Shown: positions 43,954 to 52,809 of the stretch, piece after piece
Position numbering within the stretch: position 1 is the stretch's first letter
Layout of the letters: each line of letters starts with the position of its first letter
Origin: Betaproteobacteria bacterium HGW-Betaproteobacteria-4
GTDB lineage: Bacteria > Pseudomonadota > Gammaproteobacteria > Burkholderiales > Rhodocyclaceae
Length of the DNA: 64,000 nucleotides
Direction of reading: 5' to 3'
Assembly (NCBI GenBank): GCA_002840785.1
Contig: PHCH01000008.1
Coordinates: 1-64,000, forward strand
The notes under the pieces: generated by a model
What the model saw: only the letters and a program-made list of their open reading frames with translations
The model's database searches: none
Told to the model about the DNA's origin: nothing
Translations under genes and position numbers: made by a program

Positions 43954-45000
43954 GTGAAGACGGCTCAACGCTTTTTCCTGGGGTTTTTGGCTATTGTGGC
44001 CGGGCCGTGTTTTGCCCAGGGCGTCCTCCAGCAGCTTCCGCCAGGGCCGATTGGCCAGCCTGCAAAGACCGTTGTTTTCATTGCCTCCGACTACAGGAAC
44101 GGCGGGGTGATGGGCGTCTACCGCGGCTTCGAGGAGGCGGCACAAAAGCTCGGCTGGCAGATTCGTGTCGAGGATGGTGGCGGAATGAGGGCGACGCTGG
44201 CGGCGCGCTTGAAGCAAGTCGTTGCGACGCGACCACACGGAATTGTGATTGGCGGGTTTGATTCCGCTGACTTCGTCGAGGAAATTGCCGCCGCGAAGCG
44301 AAACCGGATTGTCCTGGTTGGCTGGCATGCAGCCAAAAATTCCGGGCCGACGACCGACCTGTTCGTCAATGTCTCGACCATACCCGTCGATGTGGCGCAC
44401 ATCGCGGCCGATTACGTGATCCGTGACGCCATGGCGAGCCAGAAGCAGGTGGGCGTCGTCATTTTCAACGACGAGCAGTTCGCGGTGGCCAACGCCAAGA
44501 CCGAGGCGATGAAAAAGGCCATCGAGGCGTGCCGGGGTTACACGGGCTGCAAAGTGCTGGCCGTCGAGAACGTATCGATCTCCGATGTGGCCGCCGAGAT
44601 TCCGGCAATCGTCCCCAGGCTTGTCGCGACCCATGGCGCGGCCTGGACATACAGCCTGGCCATCAATGACGTCTATTTCGACGAAATCAACTATCCGCTG
44701 GTCGCGGCCGGGCGGGCGGATATTGTCAATGTGTCGGCAGGGGACGGTTCAGACAAGGCGCTTGGCCGCATTCGCGCCGGCGTTTCGCGGCAGGCGGCCA
44801 CGGTGGCCGAGCCGATGAAAATGCAGGGCTACCAACTGGCCGACGAACTGAATCGCGCTTTTGCCGGAGCGCCGCCGAGCAACTATCAGTCGAAACCCAT
44901 TCTGGTTACCGCCGACTTGCTGAAATCCGCCGGCCGGGAGGGAATCGAGGCTGATAGAGGATTCGTGGCCGAGTATTCGGCGATCTGGGGCAGGAAATGA
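43954..45000 (+). CDS. periplasmic substrate-binding protein (type 1 fold) paired with a hybrid kinase
   Basis: 348 residues with a Sec signal peptide ([20 protein letters not shown], cut after AQG). The mature protein is a type 1 periplasmic binding protein of the sugar-binding/LuxP-TorT kind: [52 protein letters not shown] and [20 protein letters not shown]. The GTG at 43954 follows AAGGAAATAAA. No transporter genes are nearby. The next gene, 76 bp on, is a membrane hybrid kinase, so this protein is more likely a ligand receptor for signalling than for uptake. Ligand unknown. Confidence 0.83.
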   Translation: MKTAQRFFLGFLAIVAGPCFAQGVLQQLPPGPIGQPAKTVVFIASDYRNGGVMGVYRGFEEAAQKLGWQIRVEDGGGMRATLAARLKQVVATRPHGIVIGGFDSADFVEEIAAAKRNRIVLVGWHAAKNSGPTTDLFVNVSTIPVDVAHIAADYVIRDAMASQKQVGVVIFNDEQFAVANAKTEAMKKAIEACRGYTGCKVLAVENVSISDVAAEIPAIVPRLVATHGAAWTYSLAINDVYFDEINYPLVAAGRADIVNVSAGDGSDKALGRIRAGVSRQAATVAEPMKMQGYQLADELNRAFAGAPPSNYQSKPILVTADLLKSAGREGIEADRGFVAEYSAIWGRK

Positions 45001-45076
45001 AGGCGATTGCCCCGGTCGACGGCTGGCCATGTGCGGCAATGCCAGCGATGCCAGCCGTTCCTTGCCGGTGCCTGCC

Positions 45077-47359
45077 ATGACAACGCTGCGGAGTGCGGTT
45101 CTGGCGCTGCGAATCCTGTTCTGGGTCATGTTGACCAGTCTGGCCGTTTTCGCCCTGGCCACCACCTTCGGCTACGTCCACGAACGCGAGAAAGCCCTCC
45201 AGATGGCCCGTGCCAACGCACGGAGCGCGGTTGACCAAAGCCTCTCGGCAATCTCCATTTCTCTCTGGCAGTATGATGTTGCCGGTCTCAATGCCCTGCT
45301 CTCCGGCATGGTCCGCGCAGGCTCCCTGGTTCGCGTCGAGGTACTGGATCGCGACAAGGTTCTGAATCAGGAACGGGTGGTCGTCGATGTCAGACAACCC
45401 GGCTTCGCCGGTGCGGCTGACCAGATATGGACGCTGCCGGTCATCGCGCCGGACGGAAAGCAGACCATCGGTCATGTGCGCATTTCGGAGTCTTATGGTC
45501 AGGTCAATGCGCAGGTGGCCGAGACCTTGAAGACGCTGGTGATGATGGACCTGTTCAAGATAATCGGGCTGGCCCTGGTGCTGTTTGCCATTGTCTATCG
45601 GACGATAGTCCGGCCCCTGCATCAACTGGCGGCGGACGTCATTCTTCTGGGGCGTGCCAGGGATGCGCCAAAGCTCTCCATCGAGAGAAAGACGACAGGT
45701 TCTTCCAGTGACGAGATCGATATTCTGGTCGACGCCATCAACCGCTTTGTCGCTGAGCGCAGGCAGATTGAGCGGGATCTGCAGTCCATTCTCGACAATA
45801 TGCCGGCGATGATCGGCTACTGGGACAGGACGCTGCACAACCGGTTCGGCAACCACGCCTACGCCGAATGGTTCGGCATCAAGCCCGATCAGATGCGGGG
45901 CATGCATATCCGGGAGGTCATCGGAGAGCATTTGTACCAACTCAACCTGCCGAAAATGGAAGCGGCACTTCGCGGCGAACCGCAGACTTTCGAGCTGTCG
46001 ATCCTGCCGCCTGACGGCATGGCCTGGCGCCATGCGCAGAGCAACTACATTCCGGACATCCATGGCGATCTGGTCGACGGATTTTATGTCCTGGTCACCG
46101 ATATCACGTCTTTCAAGCTGGCCCAGCTTGAGATTGAGAGGAATCGCGACCATCTCGAAGAAGTCGTCACCGAGCGCACCGGGCAACTGGAAAAAGCGAA
46201 AGCGGCAGCCGAAGCCGCCAACGTTGCCAAGAGCAGTTTCCTCGCCAACATGAGCCATGAAATCCGGACGCCGCTCAATGCCATTGTCGGCATGGTGAGT
46301 TTGATCAGGCGCTCGGACATTGCGCCCGAGCAGATCGAGCGGCTCGACAAGATCGACACGGCAAGTCGGCATCTGCTTGAACTCATCAACGCCATACTCG
46401 ACCTGTCCAAGATCGAGGCCGGCAAGTTTTCCATCGATGAAGGCAGCGTCAGTGTCGCCAGTATCACCGCCAACGTCGCGTCGATTCTCAATGAACGGGT
46501 CAGGGAAAAAGGACTTGTGCTGCTGGTCGAAAATGAACCTCAGCCGAATTTCCTGCTGGGTGATGGCGCGAGGCTGCAACAGGCCCTGCTCAATTACGCC
46601 ACCAATGCGGTCAAATTCACCAGTACGGGGTGCGTAGTGCTGCGGAGCCGCGTGCTTGACGAGTCAGCCGACTCGGTCCTGCTTCGCTTCGAGGTTGAGG
46701 ATAGCGGCATCGGCATTCCGGCCGATGTGATTCCCCGGCTCTTCAACTCTTTCGAGCAGGCAGACAATACAACGACACGCAAATTCGGCGGCACCGGGCT
46801 TGGCCTGGCGATCACCAAGCGACTGGCGGAACAGATGGGCGGCGAGGTAGGCGTTGAAAGCACGCCGGGTCTGGGCAGCACTTTCTGGTTCACCGCCAGG
46901 CTCAAGAAAGGCTCGGGGGATGTTGCAACCGAAGCGGCCCAACCGGGCGCTCACGAGGCCCTGCTGCGCGAGCGCTTTGCCGGCCGGCCGGTATTGATCG
47001 TTGACGACGAGCCGGTCAATCGCGAAGTAGCCCAGGTGCTTCTTGAAGATGTCGGGCTGATCGTCGAGACCGCAGACGATGGCGCCAAGGCAATCGGCAT
47101 GGCCGAGGAAAAACCTTATGCCTTTATCCTCATGGATATGCAGATGCCCAATGTGGATGGATTGGAAGCGACAAGGCAGATACGAAAAACGCTGCGCCAC
47201 CGCGATACGCCGATTGTCGCGATGACCGCCAATGCCTTCGCCGAAGATCGGCAGAATTGCTTTGACGCCGGGATGAACGACTTTCTGACCAAACCATTCA
47301 ATCCCGACTCGCTGTATGCCATTTCGGCAAAGTGGCTGAGCCGGCATACCGGCCAATAA
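45077..47359 (+). CDS. hybrid sensor histidine kinase (HAMP-PAS-HisKA-HATPase-REC)
   Basis: 760 residues. Membrane segment 1 ([20 protein letters not shown]), a periplasmic region of about 130 residues, membrane segment 2 ([20 protein letters not shown]), HAMP, then PAS ([20 protein letters not shown]). HisKA has [16 protein letters not shown] with the phospho-His; HATPase has [15 protein letters not shown] and [20 protein letters not shown]. The C-terminal receiver has [20 protein letters not shown] and the Asp in [15 protein letters not shown]. No Hpt domain is present, so phosphotransfer needs a separate protein. It follows the periplasmic binding protein and probably reads it. Close paralogue of the kinase at 57461-59947. 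Confidence 0.92.
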   Translation: MTTLRSAVLALRILFWVMLTSLAVFALATTFGYVHEREKALQMARANARSAVDQSLSAISISLWQYDVAGLNALLSGMVRAGSLVRVEVLDRDKVLNQERVVVDVRQPGFAGAADQIWTLPVIAPDGKQTIGHVRISESYGQVNAQVAETLKTLVMMDLFKIIGLALVLFAIVYRTIVRPLHQLAADVILLGRARDAPKLSIERKTTGSSSDEIDILVDAINRFVAERRQIERDLQSILDNMPAMIGYWDRTLHNRFGNHAYAEWFGIKPDQMRGMHIREVIGEHLYQLNLPKMEAALRGEPQTFELSILPPDGMAWRHAQSNYIPDIHGDLVDGFYVLVTDITSFKLAQLEIERNRDHLEEVVTERTGQLEKAKAAAEAANVAKSSFLANMSHEIRTPLNAIVGMVSLIRRSDIAPEQIERLDKIDTASRHLLELINAILDLSKIEAGKFSIDEGSVSVASITANVASILNERVREKGLVLLVENEPQPNFLLGDGARLQQALLNYATNAVKFTSTGCVVLRSRVLDESADSVLLRFEVEDSGIGIPADVIPRLFNSFEQADNTTTRKFGGTGLGLAITKRLAEQMGGEVGVESTPGLGSTFWFTARLKKGSGDVATEAAQPGAHEALLRERFAGRPVLIVDDEPVNREVAQVLLEDVGLIVETADDGAKAIGMAEEKPYAFILMDMQMPNVDGLEATRQIRKTLRHRDTPIVAMTANAFAEDRQNCFDAGMNDFLTKPFNPDSLYAISAKWLSRHTGQ

Positions 47360-47407
47360 ATTCGAGCCGGAGCGAACGGGTCGAGGAGGTTCCGCTCCCC
47401 TCCAGCC

Positions 47408-47980
47408 TCAACTCAGCCAGAGCTTTTTCCAGCCCTCGTGCCCGAGGCGCTCCATCGTTTCGATGTTGCGCTCGAAAATCGCTTCGGCATCGGGGAAGGC
47501 TGCCACGGCGCGGTCAATGCTGCTTTCGCGGAGCAGGTGCAGGGTCGGGTAGGGCGAGCGGTTGGTGAAATTGGCGATGTCGTCCGGCTCGCTGCCGGCA
47601 AACTCGTATTGCGGGTGCAGGCTGGCGATCTGGAAAACGCCCTCGTAACCGAGGTTGCGGATCAGCGCATCGACTTCGCCGAGGAAGAAATGGAAGTCGA
47701 GAAAATCGGTCATCGCCAGCGGGTGAATGAGCAGCGTGGTGTCCAGCTGTGCCGGGTCGGTGTCGACCATCAGCGTCAGTTCATGCTCCAGTTCGGCCAG
47801 CAATTCGTCGGGGGTGCTCGCCGCGGTCAGGGCGTAGCGGACCTGCTTTTTGACGAAGACGCTTTTGGCGAACGGGCAGAGGTTGAGGCCGATCACGGCG
47901 CGTTCCAGCCAGGTTTTCGTGCTGGCAATGATGTCCTCGCCGGCAGCGGCGTCAGGGTAGGGCTTGAGAAGTTCGGTCAT
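47408..47980 (-). CDS. DUF1415 family protein
   Basis: 190-residue cytosolic protein. The ATG at 47980 (MTELLKPYPDAAAGEDIIAS) is chosen as the first with family similarity. Conserved text: TWLERAVIGLNLCPFAKSVF with its Cys, LLIHPLAMTDFLDFHFFLGE, and FANFTNRSPYPTLHLLRE-type text (NFTNRSPYPTLHLLRESSID). These are DUF1415 signatures. The Cys and His positions suggest a binding or catalytic site, but the biochemical function is unknown. It stands alone, convergent with the hybrid kinase. Confidence 0.88.
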   Translation of the reverse strand: MTELLKPYPDAAAGEDIIASTKTWLERAVIGLNLCPFAKSVFVKKQVRYALTAASTPDELLAELEHELTLMVDTDPAQLDTTLLIHPLAMTDFLDFHFFLGEVDALIRNLGYEGVFQIASLHPQYEFAGSEPDDIANFTNRSPYPTLHLLRESSIDRAVAAFPDAEAIFERNIETMERLGHEGWKKLWLS

Positions 47981-48017
47981 GGTCGGTCTTGGATGGGCGG
48001 CGCCGGAGCTGCCCGTG

Positions 48018-48057
48018 GATTTCAAAATTGGCCAAAATTTCCGGTTGACCGTAGGAG
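48018..48057. repeat. interspersed repeat copy R7
   Basis: GATTTCAAAATTGGCCAAAA followed by TTTCCGGTTGACCGTAGG; the core's last bases are changed. It lies between the DUF1415 gene start and the stop of the DUF4124-like gene, about 54 bp after the latter. Confidence 0.8.
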
Positions 48058-48110
48058 TCAGAAAAATACCGGCAGAAAGCCGGATGGCGGGCGTTACCGA
48101 AACCGATTGC

Positions 48111-48677
48111 CTATTTTTTCAGCAGTGGCGCGGCAATTTTCGGCCCGTCGGCCGGCCCGCCCTTCGGTATCGGTTGCACCGGCTGCTGCGGATGGAAATG
48201 CGTGCCTTGCGGGTAGGCGGGGGCGACGATGGGAACGTTGGTCGGCGGCGGGCGGACCAGGTTGCGACAGGCCGCTTCGATTTGCATGCGCTGGCTGGCC
48301 TCGAGAACCATTTGCCCGACCTTGTGCAGGCATTCATCGGTATCGCCGTAGGCCGGCGGCGGGGGGCTGGCGTTGGCGGTCGGCAACGGCTGGCTGACGC
48401 CAGGCTGCCGCGCCCGTTCTGCCGCCTGGTCGGCGCGTTGCGCCGCCTCGCGCTTGGCGACGAAAGCGCGCATCCGTTCAACCTCGAGTTCGGCGGCCCG
48501 GCGGGCGGCTTCGGAAACGTATTCATCCGGGCGCACGGCGATCGTGCTGCTGCTCGTCGCGCAGGGCGCGTTGGCAATCTCGGTCTGCCCATTGGCCAGG
48601 CGGCATTTGTAGATTTCGGCGCCGGCCGGCGCTGGCAGTACGATCAGGGCGGCAATGGCGATAAATATTTTCAACAT
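48111..48677 (-). CDS. secreted DUF4124-like protein
   Basis: 188 residues from the ATG at 48677 (MLKIFIAIAALIVLPAPAGA), a clear Sec signal peptide. The mature start EIYKCRLANGQTEIANAPC resembles the DUF4124 beta-hairpin (IYKCxxxxGxxxxxxxPC). A coiled-coil of Ala/Arg/Glu residues follows (AARRAAELEVERMRAFVAKR) and a Pro-rich C-terminus with NLVRPPPTNVPIVAPAYPQG. Two further Cys (ECLHKVGQMV, ACRNL) may pair. Function unknown; envelope location likely. Divergent from the TonB-dependent receptor. Confidence 0.8.
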   Translation of the reverse strand: MLKIFIAIAALIVLPAPAGAEIYKCRLANGQTEIANAPCATSSSTIAVRPDEYVSEAARRAAELEVERMRAFVAKREAAQRADQAAERARQPGVSQPLPTANASPPPPAYGDTDECLHKVGQMVLEASQRMQIEAACRNLVRPPPTNVPIVAPAYPQGTHFHPQQPVQPIPKGGPADGPKIAAPLLKK

Positions 48678-48905
48678 GGCCGGATTATTCACCAAAAACG
48701 CGCTGCTGCCCATTTTCCCGGCCCCGTCAGGGGGGGCGCCGGGTGGTCGATGCGATCAGGCTATTTATTTGTATTTTTTGACAAAAACAGGAAATTGGAA
48801 AGCCTGCTCATCCATTCTGGAATTTTTAAAACTCCGTTAGAATGTCGGCCGCCCATGCGCTTCGCATGGCGCAATGGGTGTGGTGACACGGGGAATGTGG
48901 GCGGG

Positions 48906-50891
48906 ATGAAATCTGGCAGGTCGAATTTATTGAATGTGGCACTGTGCCTGTCCGTTTTTGCCGGCGCGACGCAAGCCGGGTCGGGTGTCGATCTGACGGA
49001 AATTCCCTTCGAGCAACTGATGCTGCGCGAGGCTGTGCCGGTGGCGCAGATCGCCCAGCAGGTCAGCGATGCACCGTCGGCCGTCAGCATCGTCACGGCG
49101 GCCGATATCCGCGCCTACGGCTACCGGACCCTGGCCGACGTGATCGGCAGCATGCGCGGCCTGACCACCACCTATGACCGGCGCTACCAGTATCTCGGCG
49201 GTCGCGGCTTCGGCGTGCCCGAGGATTACGCCGGCCGTATCATGCTGCTCATCGATGGCTACGCAACGCAGGACAGCCTGTTCAACCAGGCCTACATCGA
49301 CGAATCCGGCCTGCTCGACCTCGAACTCGTCGAGCGCGTCGAATACGTGCCGGGCACCGGCTCGGTGACCTACGGCAACAACGCCCTGCTCGGCATCATC
49401 AATGTGGTGACCAAGAAAGGGCGCGATTTCAACACTGCCCAGTTGTCCGCCGAGGTGTCCAGCCATGGCGGCCAGAAGCAGCGGGCAAGCTTCGGCAAGC
49501 GTTTCGACAACGGTGCCGACCTGCTGCTCTCCGCTTCGGCACTCGACGTCGATGGCCGCAACCTTTATTTCCCGGCCTATGACACCCCGGCCACCCATAA
49601 CGGCATCGCCGAAAACCAGGACGGCGAGACCAACAAGCGCTTTTTCGGGAAAATTGCCTATCAGGGCCTGAGCATCGAAGGCGCCTACGTCGACCGCAAG
49701 AAAATGCTGCCGACCAACCCGACCACGTCGACGGCGTTCAACACGCCGTTTTCCGTCCGTGACGAAAACGCATTCCTCAACCTGGCTTACCAGACAACGC
49801 CAAGTCCGGCCCTCAGTTCGCTCTCGCGGTTTTATACCGGCCAGTACGCCTACGATTCATCGCGCGAATTTGCCGACTACAGCCTCGACAACGAAAAATA
49901 CGGGCGGCGCGAATATCACGGCAGCTGGTGGGGCATCGACCAGAAATTTGTCGGCAACTGGTTTGTCGATCACACGATGGTCTTCGGCTTCGAGTTCCGC
50001 AACGACTACCGGCAGCAGTTCCGGCGGACCTATTTCTCACCGCAGTGGGCGACCGTTGAGTTGTTCAGCGATTCGCTGTCGCGGCGCACGGCCAGCCTCT
50101 ATCTGACCGACGAATATCGCATCAACGAACGCTGGTCGCTCAACCTCGGCGCCCGCCACGACGATGCCAGCGATCTTGCCGGCAACTGGAGCCCGCGTCT
50201 GGCCGTGATCTACAAGCCGACCCTGCAGACCACCCTGAAGGCTTCCTACAGCGAAGCCTTCCGCATGCCGCACGCCTACGAACGCTTTTCGTATGAAGCG
50301 GCGGCGGCCCCGGAATATGTGGCGGCGACCGAACTGGTGCTGCAGCACGAATTCAGCCGCGACACCCGCCTGACCGGCTCGCTGTACAGCTATCACCGGA
50401 GCGGTCAGCTGGTTTATAACGATGCGCTGGGCGACTACGTGGCGGATGGCAACAGCCGCACCCAGGGCCTGGAAATCGAGCTGGAGAGCCTGTGGGAAAG
50501 CGGCGTTCGTTCGCGCGGCAGCCTGGCCTGGCAGAATGCGCAGGATGTCGTTGGCAGCGAACTGATCAATTCGCCGCACGTGCTGGGCAAATTCAACCTC
50601 AGTTTTCCGCTCTTCGACGGCGCCCTGCGCAGCGGCCTCGAGGCCCAGTATCTCGGTTCCCGACTGACCATGGAACGGCGGCGGCTTGGCGGCGTGGCGC
50701 TGGCCAACCTGACCTTCTCGAGCCAGCGCAAATGGCATGGGCTGTCGGCCTCCTTCAGCATTCGCAACCTGTTCGACCGCGAATACGAAGTTGTTTCGCC
50801 TTTCGACTGGCGGCCCGACAGCGGCTTGCCGCAGGATTCGCTGCGCATGGACGGGCGCAGCTTCTGGTGCCAGCTTAACGTCGATCTCTGA
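48906..50891 (+). CDS. TonB-dependent outer-membrane receptor
   Basis: 661 residues from the ATG at 48906 with a signal peptide (LLNVALCLSVFAGATQAGSG). The opening DLTEIPFEQLMLREAVPVAQ is typical of a TonB-receptor subfamily whose substrates are poorly known. The plug domain runs to about residue 170 (DAPSAVSIVTAADIRAYGYR, ADVIGSMRGLTTTY, PGTGSVTYGNNALLGIINVV). The 22-strand barrel ends with an aromatic residue pattern, SFWCQLNVDL. Substrate is not deducible; no Fur-like site or cobalamin riboswitch was seen in the 48714-48905 spacer. It is convergent with an HDOD gene. Confidence 0.92.
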   Translation: MKSGRSNLLNVALCLSVFAGATQAGSGVDLTEIPFEQLMLREAVPVAQIAQQVSDAPSAVSIVTAADIRAYGYRTLADVIGSMRGLTTTYDRRYQYLGGRGFGVPEDYAGRIMLLIDGYATQDSLFNQAYIDESGLLDLELVERVEYVPGTGSVTYGNNALLGIINVVTKKGRDFNTAQLSAEVSSHGGQKQRASFGKRFDNGADLLLSASALDVDGRNLYFPAYDTPATHNGIAENQDGETNKRFFGKIAYQGLSIEGAYVDRKKMLPTNPTTSTAFNTPFSVRDENAFLNLAYQTTPSPALSSLSRFYTGQYAYDSSREFADYSLDNEKYGRREYHGSWWGIDQKFVGNWFVDHTMVFGFEFRNDYRQQFRRTYFSPQWATVELFSDSLSRRTASLYLTDEYRINERWSLNLGARHDDASDLAGNWSPRLAVIYKPTLQTTLKASYSEAFRMPHAYERFSYEAAAAPEYVAATELVLQHEFSRDTRLTGSLYSYHRSGQLVYNDALGDYVADGNSRTQGLEIELESLWESGVRSRGSLAWQNAQDVVGSELINSPHVLGKFNLSFPLFDGALRSGLEAQYLGSRLTMERRRLGGVALANLTFSSQRKWHGLSASFSIRNLFDREYEVVSPFDWRPDSGLPQDSLRMDGRSFWCQLNVDL

Positions 50892-50917
50892 TCGTTCGAG
50901 CCACGGCTCGGGGCCGG

Positions 50918-51799
50918 TCAGGAGGCCAGCGGATCGCCTTCCGCTTCGGCCTGGCGGGCGGCCAGGACCTGCTCCTCGGGGGCGCCGATGCGCTCGAGCA
51001 GATTGCTGTGGCCGATGTGCAGCAAGGCTTCGATCTCCCGATAATCGTCCGGCAGGGCCGGGTCGTTCCAGCCATTCGCCGAGTGCCGGGCGAGATCGAC
51101 CGCGAGCTTGACGTTCCTGACATTGGCCACCTCGGCATCGGCCGGGTTGAGCAGCGAACAGAGCAGTGGCGGCAGCCCCCAGTGGGTGATCAGTTCGACG
51201 GCGATTTCGTCGAGCGGGGCGCCGAAAACCTCCTGCTGGATCTGGCTGCTGCGCCGCCCCGGCTCGCTGGCCAGGCGCTCCTTGGCCCGGATGGCGAGGT
51301 TGGGGGCGAAACACCAGAGAAGGATTTCGACCAGATCGTGGAGCAGCGCCGCCATGGCGATTTCGTCGAAGCTCACGTTCTGGCGCAGCAAGGCCCAGTC
51401 GCGGGCCCATTGCGAAGCGGCGCGGGAACGGGCAATGACCTTGAGCAGGCCGAGCATGGCCTTCGGGTAGCCCTTGAGCTGCTGCTCGAGGATGGGCGGA
51501 TCCTGGATGCTGTCGTAGAAATTCTGCGTGCCGATCATCACCAGCGAGCGTTCGATGGTCGTGATGTCGGCCGACTGTCGGCGCGAGCGGTTGGCCTGCA
51601 TGTACTGAAACAGGCGCAGGGTCATGAGCGGGTCGTGGGCAATGACCGTGGCCAGCTTGCGGGTATTGATCGTGTTCGCCGTTTCGCGCAGTTCGGCGAG
51701 CTGGTGAACCGTGTGGCGGAGGACCGGGACTTCGATGCTCTTGAAGTGCTCAACCCAGGGGGCGACCCCGGGGAAGGGAAAATCGATCATCAAGGTCAT
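50918..51799 (-). CDS. HDOD-domain signalling protein
   Basis: 293 residues, HDOD domain: LRHTVHQLAELRETANTINT, VIAHDPLMTLRLFQYMQANR, TTIERSLVMIGTQNFYDSIQ and EIAMAALLHDLVEILLWCFA. It retains an HD-like dipeptide in LLHDLVE, unlike its paralogue at 25071-25934, where it is SEIGE. The dual-receiver gene is 20 bp upstream and co-directional, so the two probably act in one pathway. Output unknown. Confidence 0.85.
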   Translation of the reverse strand: MTLMIDFPFPGVAPWVEHFKSIEVPVLRHTVHQLAELRETANTINTRKLATVIAHDPLMTLRLFQYMQANRSRRQSADITTIERSLVMIGTQNFYDSIQDPPILEQQLKGYPKAMLGLLKVIARSRAASQWARDWALLRQNVSFDEIAMAALLHDLVEILLWCFAPNLAIRAKERLASEPGRRSSQIQQEVFGAPLDEIAVELITHWGLPPLLCSLLNPADAEVANVRNVKLAVDLARHSANGWNDPALPDDYREIEALLHIGHSNLLERIGAPEEQVLAARQAEAEGDPLAS

Positions 51800-51819
51800 G
51801 GCCGTAAACCTTTCTTCGC

Positions 51820-52659
51820 TCAGGCGTTGAACAGCTGTTTCAGGAATTTCTCGACATACGCCGGGCGCACCGGCTTGACGACGTAACCGCGGGCGCCGAG
51901 TCCGGCCGCTTGCTGGACGATGCTCCGCGAGGTGTCGCCGGTGACCATGACCACGGACGTTTTCGGGCTGGCCGCGACAATTTTGGGGAGCGCCTCGAGG
52001 CCGCCCAGGATGGGCATGTTGACGTCGAGAAAGAGCACGGTCGGCTGGTAGTTGGTAGCGGCACGGATGGCTTCCTCGCCATTCGCCGCCTGGCCGACGA
52101 CCTGCAGGCCGAGTTCGGTGAGCAGGCCCTTGAGCAGCAGGCGGATCGAGCTGTTGTCATCGGCGATGACGGCTGTCCGCTGGTGGCCCGCGGCTTTGCC
52201 GGCTTTCTCGGCGACCGGCAGCGGCGCCGGCGAATTGACGGCCGCTTCCGGCTGGCTTTCCGGCGAGGCCCGGCGACGGGTTTCGCGAACCTGCTGCAAC
52301 TCGTCGATCACCTGTTTCTGACCGAAGGGCTTGCGCAGAAAGCCGGCGGCGCCGGCATCGGCGGCTTGCGTCTCGATGCCCTGGCCTTCCGTCGCCGTGA
52401 TGAACAGCACGTCGATTTCCGGATGGTCCGAATTGATCTCACGCAAGATGTCGAGGCCATCCCGACCTGGCAACTGGTAGTCGAGACAGATAATCTGCGG
52501 CGACAGTGCGCGCACGGCTTCCATGACACCATTGCCATCTTCCAGCGCGCCCACCACCGCGTAGCCCTGGCTGGTCAGCAGGGCGCTCAGCAGGTCTCGC
52601 ATCGAGGCATTGTCATCAACAATCAGAACGCGCATTCGGAATTTCCCGGCAGTTTCCAT
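51820..52659 (-). CDS. response regulator with two receiver domains and no output domain
   Basis: About 279 residues. Receiver 1 (RVLIVDDNASMRDLLSALLT, phospho-Asp in IICLDYQLPGRDGLD, Lys in FLRKPF) and receiver 2 (TAVIADDNSSIRLLLKGLLT, phospho-Asp in LFLDVNMPILGGLE, Lys in YVVKPVRP) are joined by a Pro/Ala-rich linker. Both keep all phosphorylation residues. No DNA-binding or enzymatic domain follows. The start is unsure: ATG at 52659, or 52635 just before RVLIVDD. It lies upstream of the HDOD gene in one unit and may act as a phosphate sink or adaptor for it. Confidence 0.87.
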   Translation of the reverse strand: METAGKFRMRVLIVDDNASMRDLLSALLTSQGYAVVGALEDGNGVMEAVRALSPQIICLDYQLPGRDGLDILREINSDHPEIDVLFITATEGQGIETQAADAGAAGFLRKPFGQKQVIDELQQVRETRRRASPESQPEAAVNSPAPLPVAEKAGKAAGHQRTAVIADDNSSIRLLLKGLLTELGLQVVGQAANGEEAIRAATNYQPTVLFLDVNMPILGGLEALPKIVAASPKTSVVMVTGDTSRSIVQQAAGLGARGYVVKPVRPAYVEKFLKQLFNA

Positions 52660-52743
52660 GAATCCAGACAACGGGTGATCTGGGCAAATCGCTGGCGACG
52701 CTTATGTTAGCCGCGAAAAGGAAGAAATGGACAGAGCCAAATC

Positions 52744-52770
52744 AAAACGCCTCCAGGTCGGAGGCGTTTT
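52744..52770. terminator. bidirectional terminator after cysN
   Basis: AAAACGCCTCC and GGAGGCGTTTT form an 11-bp stem with a 5-nt loop, with A and T tracts on either side. It lies about 40 bp after the cysN stop. Confidence 0.9.
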
Positions 52771-52771
52771 C

Positions 52772-52806
52772 GATTTTGGCCGTTTTTTACGGTTGACCGT
52801 AGCAAT
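52772..52806. repeat. interspersed repeat copy R8
   Basis: GATTTTGGCCGTTTTTTACG joined to core GTTGACCGTAGCAAT on the plus strand. It sits between the cysN stop (3 bp away) and the cysN terminator, with the A-rich orientation co-directional with cysN. Confidence 0.85.
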
Positions 52807-52809
52807 GCC

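Noticed and set aside
45003-45022. GCGATTGCCCCGGTCGACGG after the binding-protein stop, similar to the repeat core
   Set aside because: Several mismatches within the core and no A/T-rich half follows. It may be a decayed half copy but cannot be supported.
44906-46579. Long antisense open frame (557 codons) opposite the hybrid kinase
   Set aside because: High-GC codon bias produces long antisense frames. The translation has no recognisable domain, while the sense strand encodes a complete kinase.
48714-48905. Possible cobalamin riboswitch or Fur site upstream of the TonB-dependent receptor
   Set aside because: No B12-box-like sequence or 19-bp Fur-like dyad was found; only a TTGACA hexamer without a matching -10 element.
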